A DNA stretch of 64,000 nt from Comamonas piscis (lineage in GTDB: Bacteria; Pseudomonadota; Gammaproteobacteria; Burkholderiales; Burkholderiaceae_C), in assembly GCF_014109725.1 (NCBI RefSeq), contig NZ_CP058554.1, positions 4,278,001 to 4,342,000 of the forward strand, written 5' to 3'. The notes beneath the pieces were generated by a model, which saw only the letters and a program-made list of their open reading frames with translations, did no database searches and was not told where the DNA came from. The position numbers were made by a program, and so were the translations under genes. Below are positions 16,640 to 24,274 of this stretch, piece after piece; position 1 is the first letter of the stretch, and each line of letters begins with the position of its first letter.

Positions 16640-17479
16640 TTAGAACTTGACTTCCTTGGGGAAGGACTCGGCCTTCACGCCAGCGAGCTTTTCCATGTTT
16701 TTCAGCACCACGGCCTGGATCTCGCCCTTGGCACGGGATTCATCCAGCCAGGCATTGACGGCGTTTTCAAAGTCCTTGTTCGACTCCTTGCGCAGGCCGA
16801 CATTGGTGTTGGCCGTCTCGACCGGGGTCGGCACATACACGGCACCCACGTCAGGGCGCTTGGCGATCAGTGGCTGCGACAGCAGGACCACCAGCACCTG
16901 GCAATCGGAGCGGCCGGTTTGCACCGACATGGTGGCGGCGCCCGAGCTTTCCAGGCGCGAGATGCTGGCCTTGGGCAGCGCGCGGGTGGCGAACTGGTCC
17001 TGGTTGGAGCCGATATCGACCACCACCTTGGCATCCGGCGTGTTCAGCTGTTCCCAGGTCTGCACGGGGGCATGGCCCTTTTTGCAGACGGCCGTGAAGG
17101 TGTTGTTCAGCAGCGGCTTGGAGAAGTTGACCACTTCCATGCGCTGGGGCGTGGGCGCCATCGCAAACATCAGGTCAATCTTGTTGGCCTGCAAGTCCAG
17201 CACGGCATTGCCCCAGGTGGTCTCGACAAACTTCACGTTCACGCCGAGCTTCTTGGCCAGGCTCTCGCCAAAGTCGGGGCCAAAGCCTTCCCATTTCTGC
17301 GACACCAGGTCTTTGTTGAAGTAGGGAATGGCGCCGGCCACCGCACCTACACGCAACTCCTTGGTGCGCTTGACGCGGTCCATCGTCGATTCACCGCTTT
17401 GCGCCAGCGCCGCACCGGTCACCGATACACCTGCGACCACCAAGGCGGCCGCACCCATCAACTTTTTGACAGAAAACAT
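16640..17479 (-). CDS. Periplasmic amino-acid-binding protein (family 3 SBP)
   Basis: A 279-residue exported protein. A signal peptide (MFSVKKLMGAAALVVAGVSV, cleaved after ALAQ or nearby) precedes a solute-binding domain with the family-3 pattern LRVGAVAGAIPYFNKD, WEGFGPDFGESLAKKLG, and NKIDLMFAMAPTPQRMEVVNFSKP. It delivers a polar amino acid to the permease and ATPase encoded downstream. It heads the five-gene operon; the 274 bp upstream, shared with the divergent PHP gene, contain AT-rich sequence suited to Lrp-type control, but I could not define a firm promoter there. Confidence 0.93.
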   Translation of the reverse strand: MFSVKKLMGAAALVVAGVSVTGAALAQSGESTMDRVKRTKELRVGAVAGAIPYFNKDLVSQKWEGFGPDFGESLAKKLGVNVKFVETTWGNAVLDLQANKIDLMFAMAPTPQRMEVVNFSKPLLNNTFTAVCKKGHAPVQTWEQLNTPDAKVVVDIGSNQDQFATRALPKASISRLESSGAATMSVQTGRSDCQVLVVLLSQPLIAKRPDVGAVYVPTPVETANTNVGLRKESNKDFENAVNAWLDESRAKGEIQAVVLKNMEKLAGVKAESFPKEVKF

Positions 17480-17753
17480 CTACGTATCCTCTAGACGCAG
17501 CGAAAACGGGCTGCGCGACCGTGAAAAACCGACAGTGTATTCCTGATAAAAACCCTAGTGAAAAACACAAAACGTCGAGATGCATTGTTAATTTCGTCAA
17601 ATCGGCGAAACAACGACAATTTAAGGGTTAATACTGACATTTCAGAGACAGCTTAGGCGGAAATACCCCGCTGCGCTGCCGATTGCTGGTCCGGGTCTGA
17701 CATACCTGCTACAGCACGCGGCCTACAATGCTTCGATATCCCTAGCTAATTCC

Positions 17754-18641
17754 ATGCCAGACATGCTCAACGCCGATCTGCACTGCCACTCCACGTTCTC
17801 CGACGGCACCCTGAGCCCGGAAGCGCTGGCGCAGCGTGCGCGCGAGCGGGGTGTGCAGCTCTGGGCCTTGACCGACCATGACGAGGTCAGCGGCCTGGAC
17901 CGCGCCAGCGCGGCCGCTGCGCAGCAGCAGATGGCGTTCTTGAGCGGTGTCGAGGTGTCGGTCAGCTTTGGCGAGACCACCGTGCACATCGTGGGCCTGG
18001 GCTTTGACTGGCAGCATGCCGGCCTGCGCGAGGGCCTGGCCCGCACACGCGGTGGCCGCGAGCAGCGGGCCCGGGACATGGCCGCCGGGCTGGAGAAGGT
18101 GGGCATCAGCGGTGCCTACGAAGGCGCGCTGCGCTATGTGGGCAACCCCGATCTGATATCACGTACCCACTTTGCGCGCTTTTTGGTAGAGACGCGGGTT
18201 TGCCGCGATCCGGCCGAGGTCTTTCGCCATTACCTGGTGGAAGGCAAGCCCGGCTTTGTGCCCCACCGCTGGGCGCGGCTGCAGGATGCGGTGGAATGGA
18301 TTGTGGCTGCGGGCGGCATGGCGGTCATCGCCCACCCTGCCCGTTACCACCTGAACGGCGGCGAAGAGCATGCGCTGTTCACCTCCTTCAAAGACTACGG
18401 TGGCCAAGGTGTGGAAGTGGTCACTGGCAGCCACTTTCCGCACGAATACGCCACCTATGCCGACCTGGCCAAAAGCTTTGGCCTCTACGCCTCGCGCGGC
18501 TGCGATTTTCACAGCCCCGGAGAATCCGGTACCGATTTTGGTGCACTGCCTCCGCTGCCCAATGGGGTGCAACCCGTTTGGCAGGCATTGGAAGGCCGCA
18601 TCCTCCACCCCAGCCAACCGCCGCAGCCCGCCGCCCATTGA
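17754..18641 (+). CDS. PHP-domain phosphoesterase (RNase AM / nucleoside bisphosphate phosphatase type)
   Basis: A 295-residue protein with the PHP metal motifs ADLHCHSTFSDG, LTDHDEVSG, SGVEVS, VIAHPARY and the late RGCDFHSPGESG. This matches TrpH/YciV, a 5'-3' exoribonuclease that also hydrolyses 3',5'-bisphosphonucleotides in E. coli, and a related AMP phosphatase. It is followed by YciO, an M50 protease and trpS, echoing the trpH-yciO pairing of enterobacteria. The precise in vivo substrate here is inferred from family knowledge. Confidence 0.88.
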   Translation: MPDMLNADLHCHSTFSDGTLSPEALAQRARERGVQLWALTDHDEVSGLDRASAAAAQQQMAFLSGVEVSVSFGETTVHIVGLGFDWQHAGLREGLARTRGGREQRARDMAAGLEKVGISGAYEGALRYVGNPDLISRTHFARFLVETRVCRDPAEVFRHYLVEGKPGFVPHRWARLQDAVEWIVAAGGMAVIAHPARYHLNGGEEHALFTSFKDYGGQGVEVVTGSHFPHEYATYADLAKSFGLYASRGCDFHSPGESGTDFGALPPLPNGVQPVWQALEGRILHPSQPPQPAAH

Positions 18642-18691
18642 GGTAGGCGCGCTGCAGCAGCCCCCACGATAACAAGAGCAAAAGAAATACC

Positions 18692-19327
18692 ATGGCCCAA
18701 TATTTCGAGGTTCACCCCGACAACCCCCAGCCCCGTCTGCTCAAGCAGGCAGCCGCCATGCTCAAGGATGGCGGGATCCTGGCTGTCCCCACCGATTCGA
18801 GCTACGCCTTTGTCTGCGCACTGGACAACAAGCAGGTGGTGGACCGCCTGCGCCGCATCCGCCAGATTGACGACAAGCGCATGCTGACCTTGCTGTGTTG
18901 CGACCTCTCCCAGCTGGCCAGCTACGCGAGGGTGGACAACCACCAGTTCCGTATCCTCAAACTGGGCACGCCGGGACCTTTCACATTCATTCTGGACGCC
19001 ACCAAGGAAGTGCCGCGCCGCATCAGCCACCCCTCACGCAAGACCATCGGTCTGCGCGTGCCTGACAACAAGGGCCTGCTGATGCTGCTGGAGCTGCATG
19101 GCGAGCCGCTGCTGTCAACCACCTTGATTCCGCCCGGCGAGACCGAGCCGCTGAACGACCCCGAAGAAATCCGCGATCGCTTTGAATCGCAGATCGAGCT
19201 GGTCGTCAATGCGGGCCCCTGCCCGCTGGAGCCCACGACGATTGTGGACCTGACCCCCATGGGCAGCGGTGGCGCACCGGTGGTGGTGCGCGAGGGCCGG
19301 GGGCCGCTGGCGCAGCTGGGCTTGTAG
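18692..19327 (+). CDS. yciO: YciO, Sua5/YrdC-domain protein
   Basis: A 211-residue protein made of a single YrdC domain: GGILAVPTDSSYAFVCAL, KRMLTLLCCDLSQLASYA, PGPFTFILDATKEVPRR, TIGLRVPDN and a C-terminal STIVDLT-like element (TTIVDLTPMG). Relatives make threonylcarbamoyl-AMP for tRNA modification; YciO itself is a paralogue with weak or uncertain activity, so the catalytic role is not assured. It is 50 bp after the PHP gene and probably in one operon with it. Confidence 0.9.
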   Translation: MAQYFEVHPDNPQPRLLKQAAAMLKDGGILAVPTDSSYAFVCALDNKQVVDRLRRIRQIDDKRMLTLLCCDLSQLASYARVDNHQFRILKLGTPGPFTFILDATKEVPRRISHPSRKTIGLRVPDNKGLLMLLELHGEPLLSTTLIPPGETEPLNDPEEIRDRFESQIELVVNAGPCPLEPTTIVDLTPMGSGGAPVVVREGRGPLAQLGL

Positions 19328-19508
19328 CCGACCGGCAGCGCCACAACAGGCAAAGCTAAAGAGGAATGGGGCGCGCTGTCGCAGCCCCTTTGCCCGCCTG
19401 CGCGGAGATCGCGAGCGGGTTCATAGGCCCATGGTGAATCTGTTAGGCTTGGCGGCTCGCGTGCGCGCTGTGCGGCCGCGTTTTTAACAGCTTTGCGACC
19501 ACCGATCC

Positions 19509-20165
19509 GTGAACCCTGACCTGATCCAAAACATCCTGATTTTTGCGCTGCCCGTGCTGTTTGCCATCACGGTGCATGAGGCTGCCCACGGCTATGTGGC
19601 GCGCCACTTCGGCGACAACACCGCCTTCATGCTCGGGCGCATCACGCTCAACCCCTTCAAGCACATCGATCCCATCGGCACCATCGTCATGCCCTTGGTG
19701 CTGTACTTTGCCACCAGCGGCGCCTTTGTGTTTGGCTATGCCAAGCCGGTGCCGGTGAACTTTGGCAACCTGCGCAACCCCAAGCGCGACATGATCTGGG
19801 TGGCACTGGCCGGCCCGCTGACCAATTTTGCGCAGGCCATCCTCTGGGCGCTGCTGTTGGGCGTCCTGGCCATCTCCGGCATCAACGAGCCGTTCTTCAT
19901 CAAGATGTGCTACGCCGGCATCTCCGTCAACCTGGTGATGTGGGCGCTTAACCTGTTCCCGCTGCCACCACTCGATGGCGGCCGGGTGCTGGTGGGCCTG
20001 CTGCCCTACAAGCCGGCGGTGGCAGTGTCCAAGATGGAGCCCTACGGCTTCTTCATTGTCATGGGCCTGATCATCAGCGGTGTGCTCAGCACCATCTGGA
20101 TGACCCCCTTGATCAGCGTTGGCCGCAGCCTGATCAACCTGATTCTGCTGCCGTTCTCGGGCTAA
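19509..20165 (+). CDS. Site-2-protease-family (M50) membrane metalloprotease
   Basis: A 218-residue integral membrane protein. The zinc-binding HEAAH lies in the first segment (residues 23-27) and the third ligand motif NLFPLPPLDGGR about 130 residues later, with four or five hydrophobic segments and no PDZ domain. This is the compact 'Rv1488-like' M50 subgroup often found beside trpS. Translation starts at a GTG (19509). It would cleave a membrane-embedded substrate that cannot be guessed from context. The 180 bp upstream contain no clear gene. Confidence 0.88.
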   Translation: MNPDLIQNILIFALPVLFAITVHEAAHGYVARHFGDNTAFMLGRITLNPFKHIDPIGTIVMPLVLYFATSGAFVFGYAKPVPVNFGNLRNPKRDMIWVALAGPLTNFAQAILWALLLGVLAISGINEPFFIKMCYAGISVNLVMWALNLFPLPPLDGGRVLVGLLPYKPAVAVSKMEPYGFFIVMGLIISGVLSTIWMTPLISVGRSLINLILLPFSG

Positions 20166-20210
20166 GGGCCCGCCAACGTTGGCCACTGTCTTTATTGCGA
20201 TTTCCCTGTT

Positions 20211-21503
20211 ATGACCAAAACCCGTTTCCTCACCGGCATCACCCCATCCGGCACGCCCCACCTGGGCAACTATGCCGGCATGATGCGCCCAGCCATCGCT
20301 GCCAGCCGCACCGGCGATGTGGAAAACTTCTACTTCCTCGCCGACTACCACGCGCTGATCAAGTGCCAGGATCCCGAGCGCGTCAACCGCTCGACGCTGG
20401 AGATTGCGGCCAGCTGGTTGGCCGCTGGTTTGAACCCGGAGCACGTCACCTTCTACCGCCAGTCGGACATCCCCGAGATTCCCGAGCTGACCTGGTTTCT
20501 GACCTGCGTGACCGGCAAGGGCGTGCTCAACCGCGCCCATGCCTACAAAGCCGCGCAGGACAAGAATGCGGAAGCTGGCAAAGAGGGCGACGATGGCGTA
20601 ACCGCCGGCCTCTTTATGTACCCGGTGCTGATGGGCGCCGACATCCTGGCCTTCAACGCCAACAAGGTGCCGGTGGGCCGCGACCAGATCCAGCACATCG
20701 AGATGGCGCGCGATATGGCGGCAAGCTTCAACCACCTGTATGGCGAGCACTTTGTGCTGCCAGAAGCTGCGGTGGACGACAACGTCGCCACCTTGGCCGG
20801 CCTCGATGGCCGCAAGATGAGCAAGAGCTACGACAACACGATCCCGCTGTTCTCGACCCCGGCCCAGCTCAAGAAGCTGATCGGCAGCATCGTGACGGAC
20901 TCGCGCGCACCGGGCGAGCCCAAGGACGTAGAAGGCTCGGCGCTGTTCCAGATCTACCAGGCCTTTGCCACTGCAGAGGAAACTGCCGCCCTGCGCCAGG
21001 CCTATGCCGATGGCATTGGCTGGGGCGATGCGAAGACCCTGTTGTTCGAATGCATTGACCGGGAGCTGGCTCCGTTGCGTGAACGCTACAACTACCTGAT
21101 GGCACACCCGCAGGAAGTAGAGGCCATTTTGCTGAAAGGCGCTGAAAAAGCGCGTACATATTCAGGCCCTTTACTACACAAGTTACGCGGCGCTGTTGGC
21201 CTGCGACCACTGACCCCGGCCAGCACGGCCGTGACCCCAAAGGCCGCTGCCAAACAGGCGGCTGCCGCTTTCAAGCAGTACCGGGAGAAGGACGGCAAGT
21301 TCTACTTCAAGCTGGTGCGTGCCGACGGCGCCCTGCTGCTGCAGAGCCAAGGCTTTGATGCACCGAGGGATGCAGGCGCGATGATTGCCCATCTGCAAGC
21401 TGCACCGCAGCACCTGCAAGAGGCGATGGACAACCTGCAACTGGGGGACAGCTTTTCGCTGTCTGATGTGCAGTTGGCGCTCAAAGAGATAGCCGAGACT
21501 TAA
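20211..21503 (+). CDS. trpS: Tryptophanyl-tRNA synthetase with C-terminal extension
   Basis: A 430-residue class I synthetase. The HIGH-type motif is TPSGTPHLGNYAGM near residue 11 and the KMSKS loop is GRKMSKSYDNT near 200. It charges tRNA-Trp in the cytoplasm. Ordinary bacterial TrpRS is about 330-350 residues; the last 70-80 residues form an extra domain (YREKDGKFYFKLVRADGALL and on to IAHLQ) that resembles a DUF1508/YegP-like fold and is known in TrpRS of this lineage. The start ATG at 20211 follows the M50 gene by 45 bp. Confidence 0.95.
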   Translation: MTKTRFLTGITPSGTPHLGNYAGMMRPAIAASRTGDVENFYFLADYHALIKCQDPERVNRSTLEIAASWLAAGLNPEHVTFYRQSDIPEIPELTWFLTCVTGKGVLNRAHAYKAAQDKNAEAGKEGDDGVTAGLFMYPVLMGADILAFNANKVPVGRDQIQHIEMARDMAASFNHLYGEHFVLPEAAVDDNVATLAGLDGRKMSKSYDNTIPLFSTPAQLKKLIGSIVTDSRAPGEPKDVEGSALFQIYQAFATAEETAALRQAYADGIGWGDAKTLLFECIDRELAPLRERYNYLMAHPQEVEAILLKGAEKARTYSGPLLHKLRGAVGLRPLTPASTAVTPKAAAKQAAAAFKQYREKDGKFYFKLVRADGALLLQSQGFDAPRDAGAMIAHLQAAPQHLQEAMDNLQLGDSFSLSDVQLALKEIAET

Positions 21504-21597
21504 GAGACTGCCTATACTGCATTTGCAACCAATTGTTGAAGCTGTCACTGTAGTGGCAACTTACCCGTTTAACGCAGTGTGGAGCCGGTGATTCAAT

Positions 21598-21631
21598 TTG
21601 CTTTTATTATTGAGCTATTAAATAAAAGCAA
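21598..21631. repeat. AT-rich hairpin before the response-regulator gene
   Basis: Perfect 11-bp inverted repeat TTGCTTTTATT / AATAAAAGCAA with a 12-base loop, 28 bp before the regulator ATG and 95 bp after trpS. It stands out against the GC-rich surroundings. It could be a late trpS terminator (no T-run follows), an mRNA leader structure, or an operator. Confidence 0.5.
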
Positions 21632-21658
21632 GCTATTGAGCTTTGGGAGTGAGCCGTT

Positions 21659-22366
21659 ATGAGAATTGTGGCACTGGATGATGATCTGGTGGTCCTGGAT
21701 ATGCTCTCCAAAACCATGGAGGCGGAGGGCCACGCCTGTACAACCCATTCCTCTGGCGCTTCTCTGATAAAGGACATGCGCCGGGAAACCTACGACCTGC
21801 TGATTCTGGACTGGCAACTGCCAGACACCACGGGCCCGCAAGTGGTGCGCTGGATACGAGAGAACGTCAACCAGGAGTTGCCGGTGCTCTTCATCACCAG
21901 CCGCCATGGTGAGGCCGACATTGTCGAGGGACTGGAGTCGGGTGCGGATGATTTCATGATCAAACCGCTGCGGGTGGCCGAGCTGGTGGCGCGCGTGCGT
22001 GCCCTGCTGCGCCGCGCCTACCCAGCCGCCACCAAGGGCACCTTGGAATTTGGTCGCTACAAGTTCCTGTCCGATTCACGGGCGCTGGAGGTGGACGGCA
22101 AGCTGGTGGAACTGAAGAACCGCGAGTACGACTTGGCGCTCTTCCTGTTCCAGAACATGGGCCGCCTGCTGTCGCGGGACCATCTGCGCGAAATCATCTG
22201 GGGCCAGAACTCCGATGTGATCTCGCGTTCGCTGGACACCCATGTTTCGCGTCTGCGTACCTTGCTGGATCTGCGGCCGGAGAACGGTTTCATCATCACG
22301 GCGGTGTACGGCGTAGGCTACCGGTTTGAGGCCGTCAAACCGCTGTCCGAGACGCAGCCTGAATAA
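21659..22366 (+). CDS. OmpR/PhoB-type response regulator
   Basis: A 235-residue protein: receiver domain with acidic pocket LDDD (7-9), phospho-acceptor Asp51 in LLILDWQLPD, Thr/Ser and Lys of the switch (FITSRH and FMIKP), then a winged-helix DNA-binding domain (about 130-230, with LVELKNREYDLALFLFQNMG and DTHVSRLRTLLDL). It is the first gene of a module with a LysM-FecR protein and a CHASE2 kinase on the same strand. It presumably receives phosphate from that kinase. Confidence 0.93.
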   Translation: MRIVALDDDLVVLDMLSKTMEAEGHACTTHSSGASLIKDMRRETYDLLILDWQLPDTTGPQVVRWIRENVNQELPVLFITSRHGEADIVEGLESGADDFMIKPLRVAELVARVRALLRRAYPAATKGTLEFGRYKFLSDSRALEVDGKLVELKNREYDLALFLFQNMGRLLSRDHLREIIWGQNSDVISRSLDTHVSRLRTLLDLRPENGFIITAVYGVGYRFEAVKPLSETQPE

Positions 22367-22486
22367 ATTTCTGCCGTTGAATGCAGCGCGGTTTACGGCC
22401 AACACGCAACACGTGTTGGCCGTATTTACTCCGCCGCAGCCAACGGCCCTGCCAGGCAGCATCGCCTGGTTGTAAGGAGAGCCATT

Positions 22487-24214
22487 TTGTTTTTTTCTCG
22501 TCTGCCGTTTTCTGCTGCCGTTTTGCTGGCCATTGGCGTGGCCGCCCCTGGTCTTGCGCTGGCGGCTTCGGCAGACCAGTTGCCTGATATCCGCCACACC
22601 GTCCAAAGCGGTGACACGCTCGAAGCCGTGGCCAAGCGCTACCTGAAGGACCCGCAGCAGTGGCGCGCCGTCGGTACGCTCAATGGCGTCAAGGATCCCT
22701 TGCGCCTGCCCATTGGCTCGGTCATCGTCATCCCCGCCAACATGGTGGGCTACGAGGAAGTAACGATCAGCCATGTGAAGGGTGTTGCACGGGTGCGCTC
22801 GCCGCAGACCGGTGGCGATTGGCAAAGCGCGGCATCGGGCACGGTCTTGACCGAGGGCGATGAACTGCAGGTGCCTGCCGGCAGCTTTGTGACCTTGCGT
22901 TTTTCCGATGGCAGCTCGGTGCGCATCAACGAAAACTCCGAACTCAAGCTCAGCGAGCTGCGCAAGAACAAACGCACCGACGAGCAGCAATCGGTGCTGG
23001 ACTTGAGCCGGGGCGGGCTGGAATCGCATGTCACGCCAGTGATGGACCAGCGCCGCAAGCGCAAGTTCGAGATCAAGACACCGATGGCCACCACCAGCGT
23101 GCGCGGTACCGTGTTCTCCGTCAGCGTGACGGACTCAGGCAGGGCGATCACCGCCGTGGACCAGGGCGTTGTGCAAGTGCAAGGCCATGTAGCCACGCAG
23201 ACGGCACGCGCCGCTGCGCAGCAGGCACTGGTGTCCGCAGGCTCCGGCGTTGCCGTGCAGGCCAGCGGCCAGTTGGGTGCAACCGTTGCGCTGCTGGAGG
23301 CGCCCAGCCTGCAAGGCAACCCTGCCGTCTTTGAAGACGCCAACTTTCTGAGCCTGCAGGTCGGTGAGGTGCCCCACGCCCAGCAGTATGCGGTGCTGCT
23401 GGCGCTGGATCCCGAACTGTCCCGCGTGATCCTGCGCCAAAGCCATGCCAGCCCGAGCTTCAAGTTCGAGGCCGTGCCTGATGGCAACTACTACCTGAGC
23501 GCGCGCGCCATCGATGCGCAGGAAATTCCGGGCAAGCCGGCGGTGCAGGCGATCAAGGTCAAGGCCACCCCAATTCCACCGCTCTATTCCAGCCCTGCGC
23601 CAGACGGCCTGATCGGCCTGTCCGATGGCGAGCTGCTCTGCACCGAAGGCGGCTCGGGCATTGCGGGCTACCGCATCCAGGTCTCTGCCAGCCGGGACTT
23701 CTCCACACCTTTGCAAGACAGCGGCGTGGTCGGCAACTGCCAGGCCGCCGTCGCCAGCCTGGGCGTGGGCAGCTATTTCTGGCGCGCCGCCAGCGTGCGC
23801 AAGCTGCCCGATGGCAGCTTGGACCAGGGTCCGTTTGCACAGCCCCAGGCTTTCAAGACCGGCAGCAACCCCAGCAGCCTGGGTGCCGATGCACTGAGCG
23901 CCGGCGAAGCCAGCGCACCCAATCTGCTGCAGCTGTCCTGGCCGGCCGAGCCCGGCCAGCGCTTCAACCTGCAGCTGGCCCGAGACGAATCCTTTGCAGC
24001 CCCGCTGGCCACCGCCCAGCTGGAGCAGCCGCAATGGACCTCCGACGCGCTGGTCTCCGGCGACTACTACGTGCGCATCCAGGTGCTGGATCCGTCCGGC
24101 CTCAAGAGCCGCTACTCCGATCCGCGCAAGCTGACCGTAGAGCCATCGGTTATCACCGGCGCAGGCAGCGTCCTCAAGACCGGTGAAGGCAAGGCCGTTC
24201 TCAGCCCGCGCTAA
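22487..24214 (+). CDS. Exported LysM-FecR domain protein
   Basis: A 575-residue predicted periplasmic or cell-wall-associated protein. A signal peptide (to about ALAASA, residue 26) is followed by one LysM peptidoglycan-binding repeat (HTVQSGDTLEAVAKRYLKDP...GSVIVIPANM) and a FecR-type beta domain (VKGVARVRSP, FVTLRFSDGSSVRINENSEL, and PMATTSVRGTVFSV). The remaining 300 residues look like beta-sandwich repeats (DGNYYLSARAID, SGDYYVRIQVLD). Translation starts at TTG (22487) with AAGGAGA 6 bp upstream, the only good start. Its position between a regulator and a CHASE2 kinase suggests it senses or signals envelope state; the mechanism is unknown. Confidence 0.88.
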   Translation: MFFSRLPFSAAVLLAIGVAAPGLALAASADQLPDIRHTVQSGDTLEAVAKRYLKDPQQWRAVGTLNGVKDPLRLPIGSVIVIPANMVGYEEVTISHVKGVARVRSPQTGGDWQSAASGTVLTEGDELQVPAGSFVTLRFSDGSSVRINENSELKLSELRKNKRTDEQQSVLDLSRGGLESHVTPVMDQRRKRKFEIKTPMATTSVRGTVFSVSVTDSGRAITAVDQGVVQVQGHVATQTARAAAQQALVSAGSGVAVQASGQLGATVALLEAPSLQGNPAVFEDANFLSLQVGEVPHAQQYAVLLALDPELSRVILRQSHASPSFKFEAVPDGNYYLSARAIDAQEIPGKPAVQAIKVKATPIPPLYSSPAPDGLIGLSDGELLCTEGGSGIAGYRIQVSASRDFSTPLQDSGVVGNCQAAVASLGVGSYFWRAASVRKLPDGSLDQGPFAQPQAFKTGSNPSSLGADALSAGEASAPNLLQLSWPAEPGQRFNLQLARDESFAAPLATAQLEQPQWTSDALVSGDYYVRIQVLDPSGLKSRYSDPRKLTVEPSVITGAGSVLKTGEGKAVLSPR

Positions 24215-24274
24215 GGGCATGGCGATGCGAGCCGCGCCTCTGCCGGCGCGCTGCCCCAGCCACTGAATTCGCCC

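Noticed and set aside
19443..21107. 554-codon frame on the minus strand
   Set aside because: Antisense to the M50 protease and trpS genes; His/Gln-rich shadow translation.
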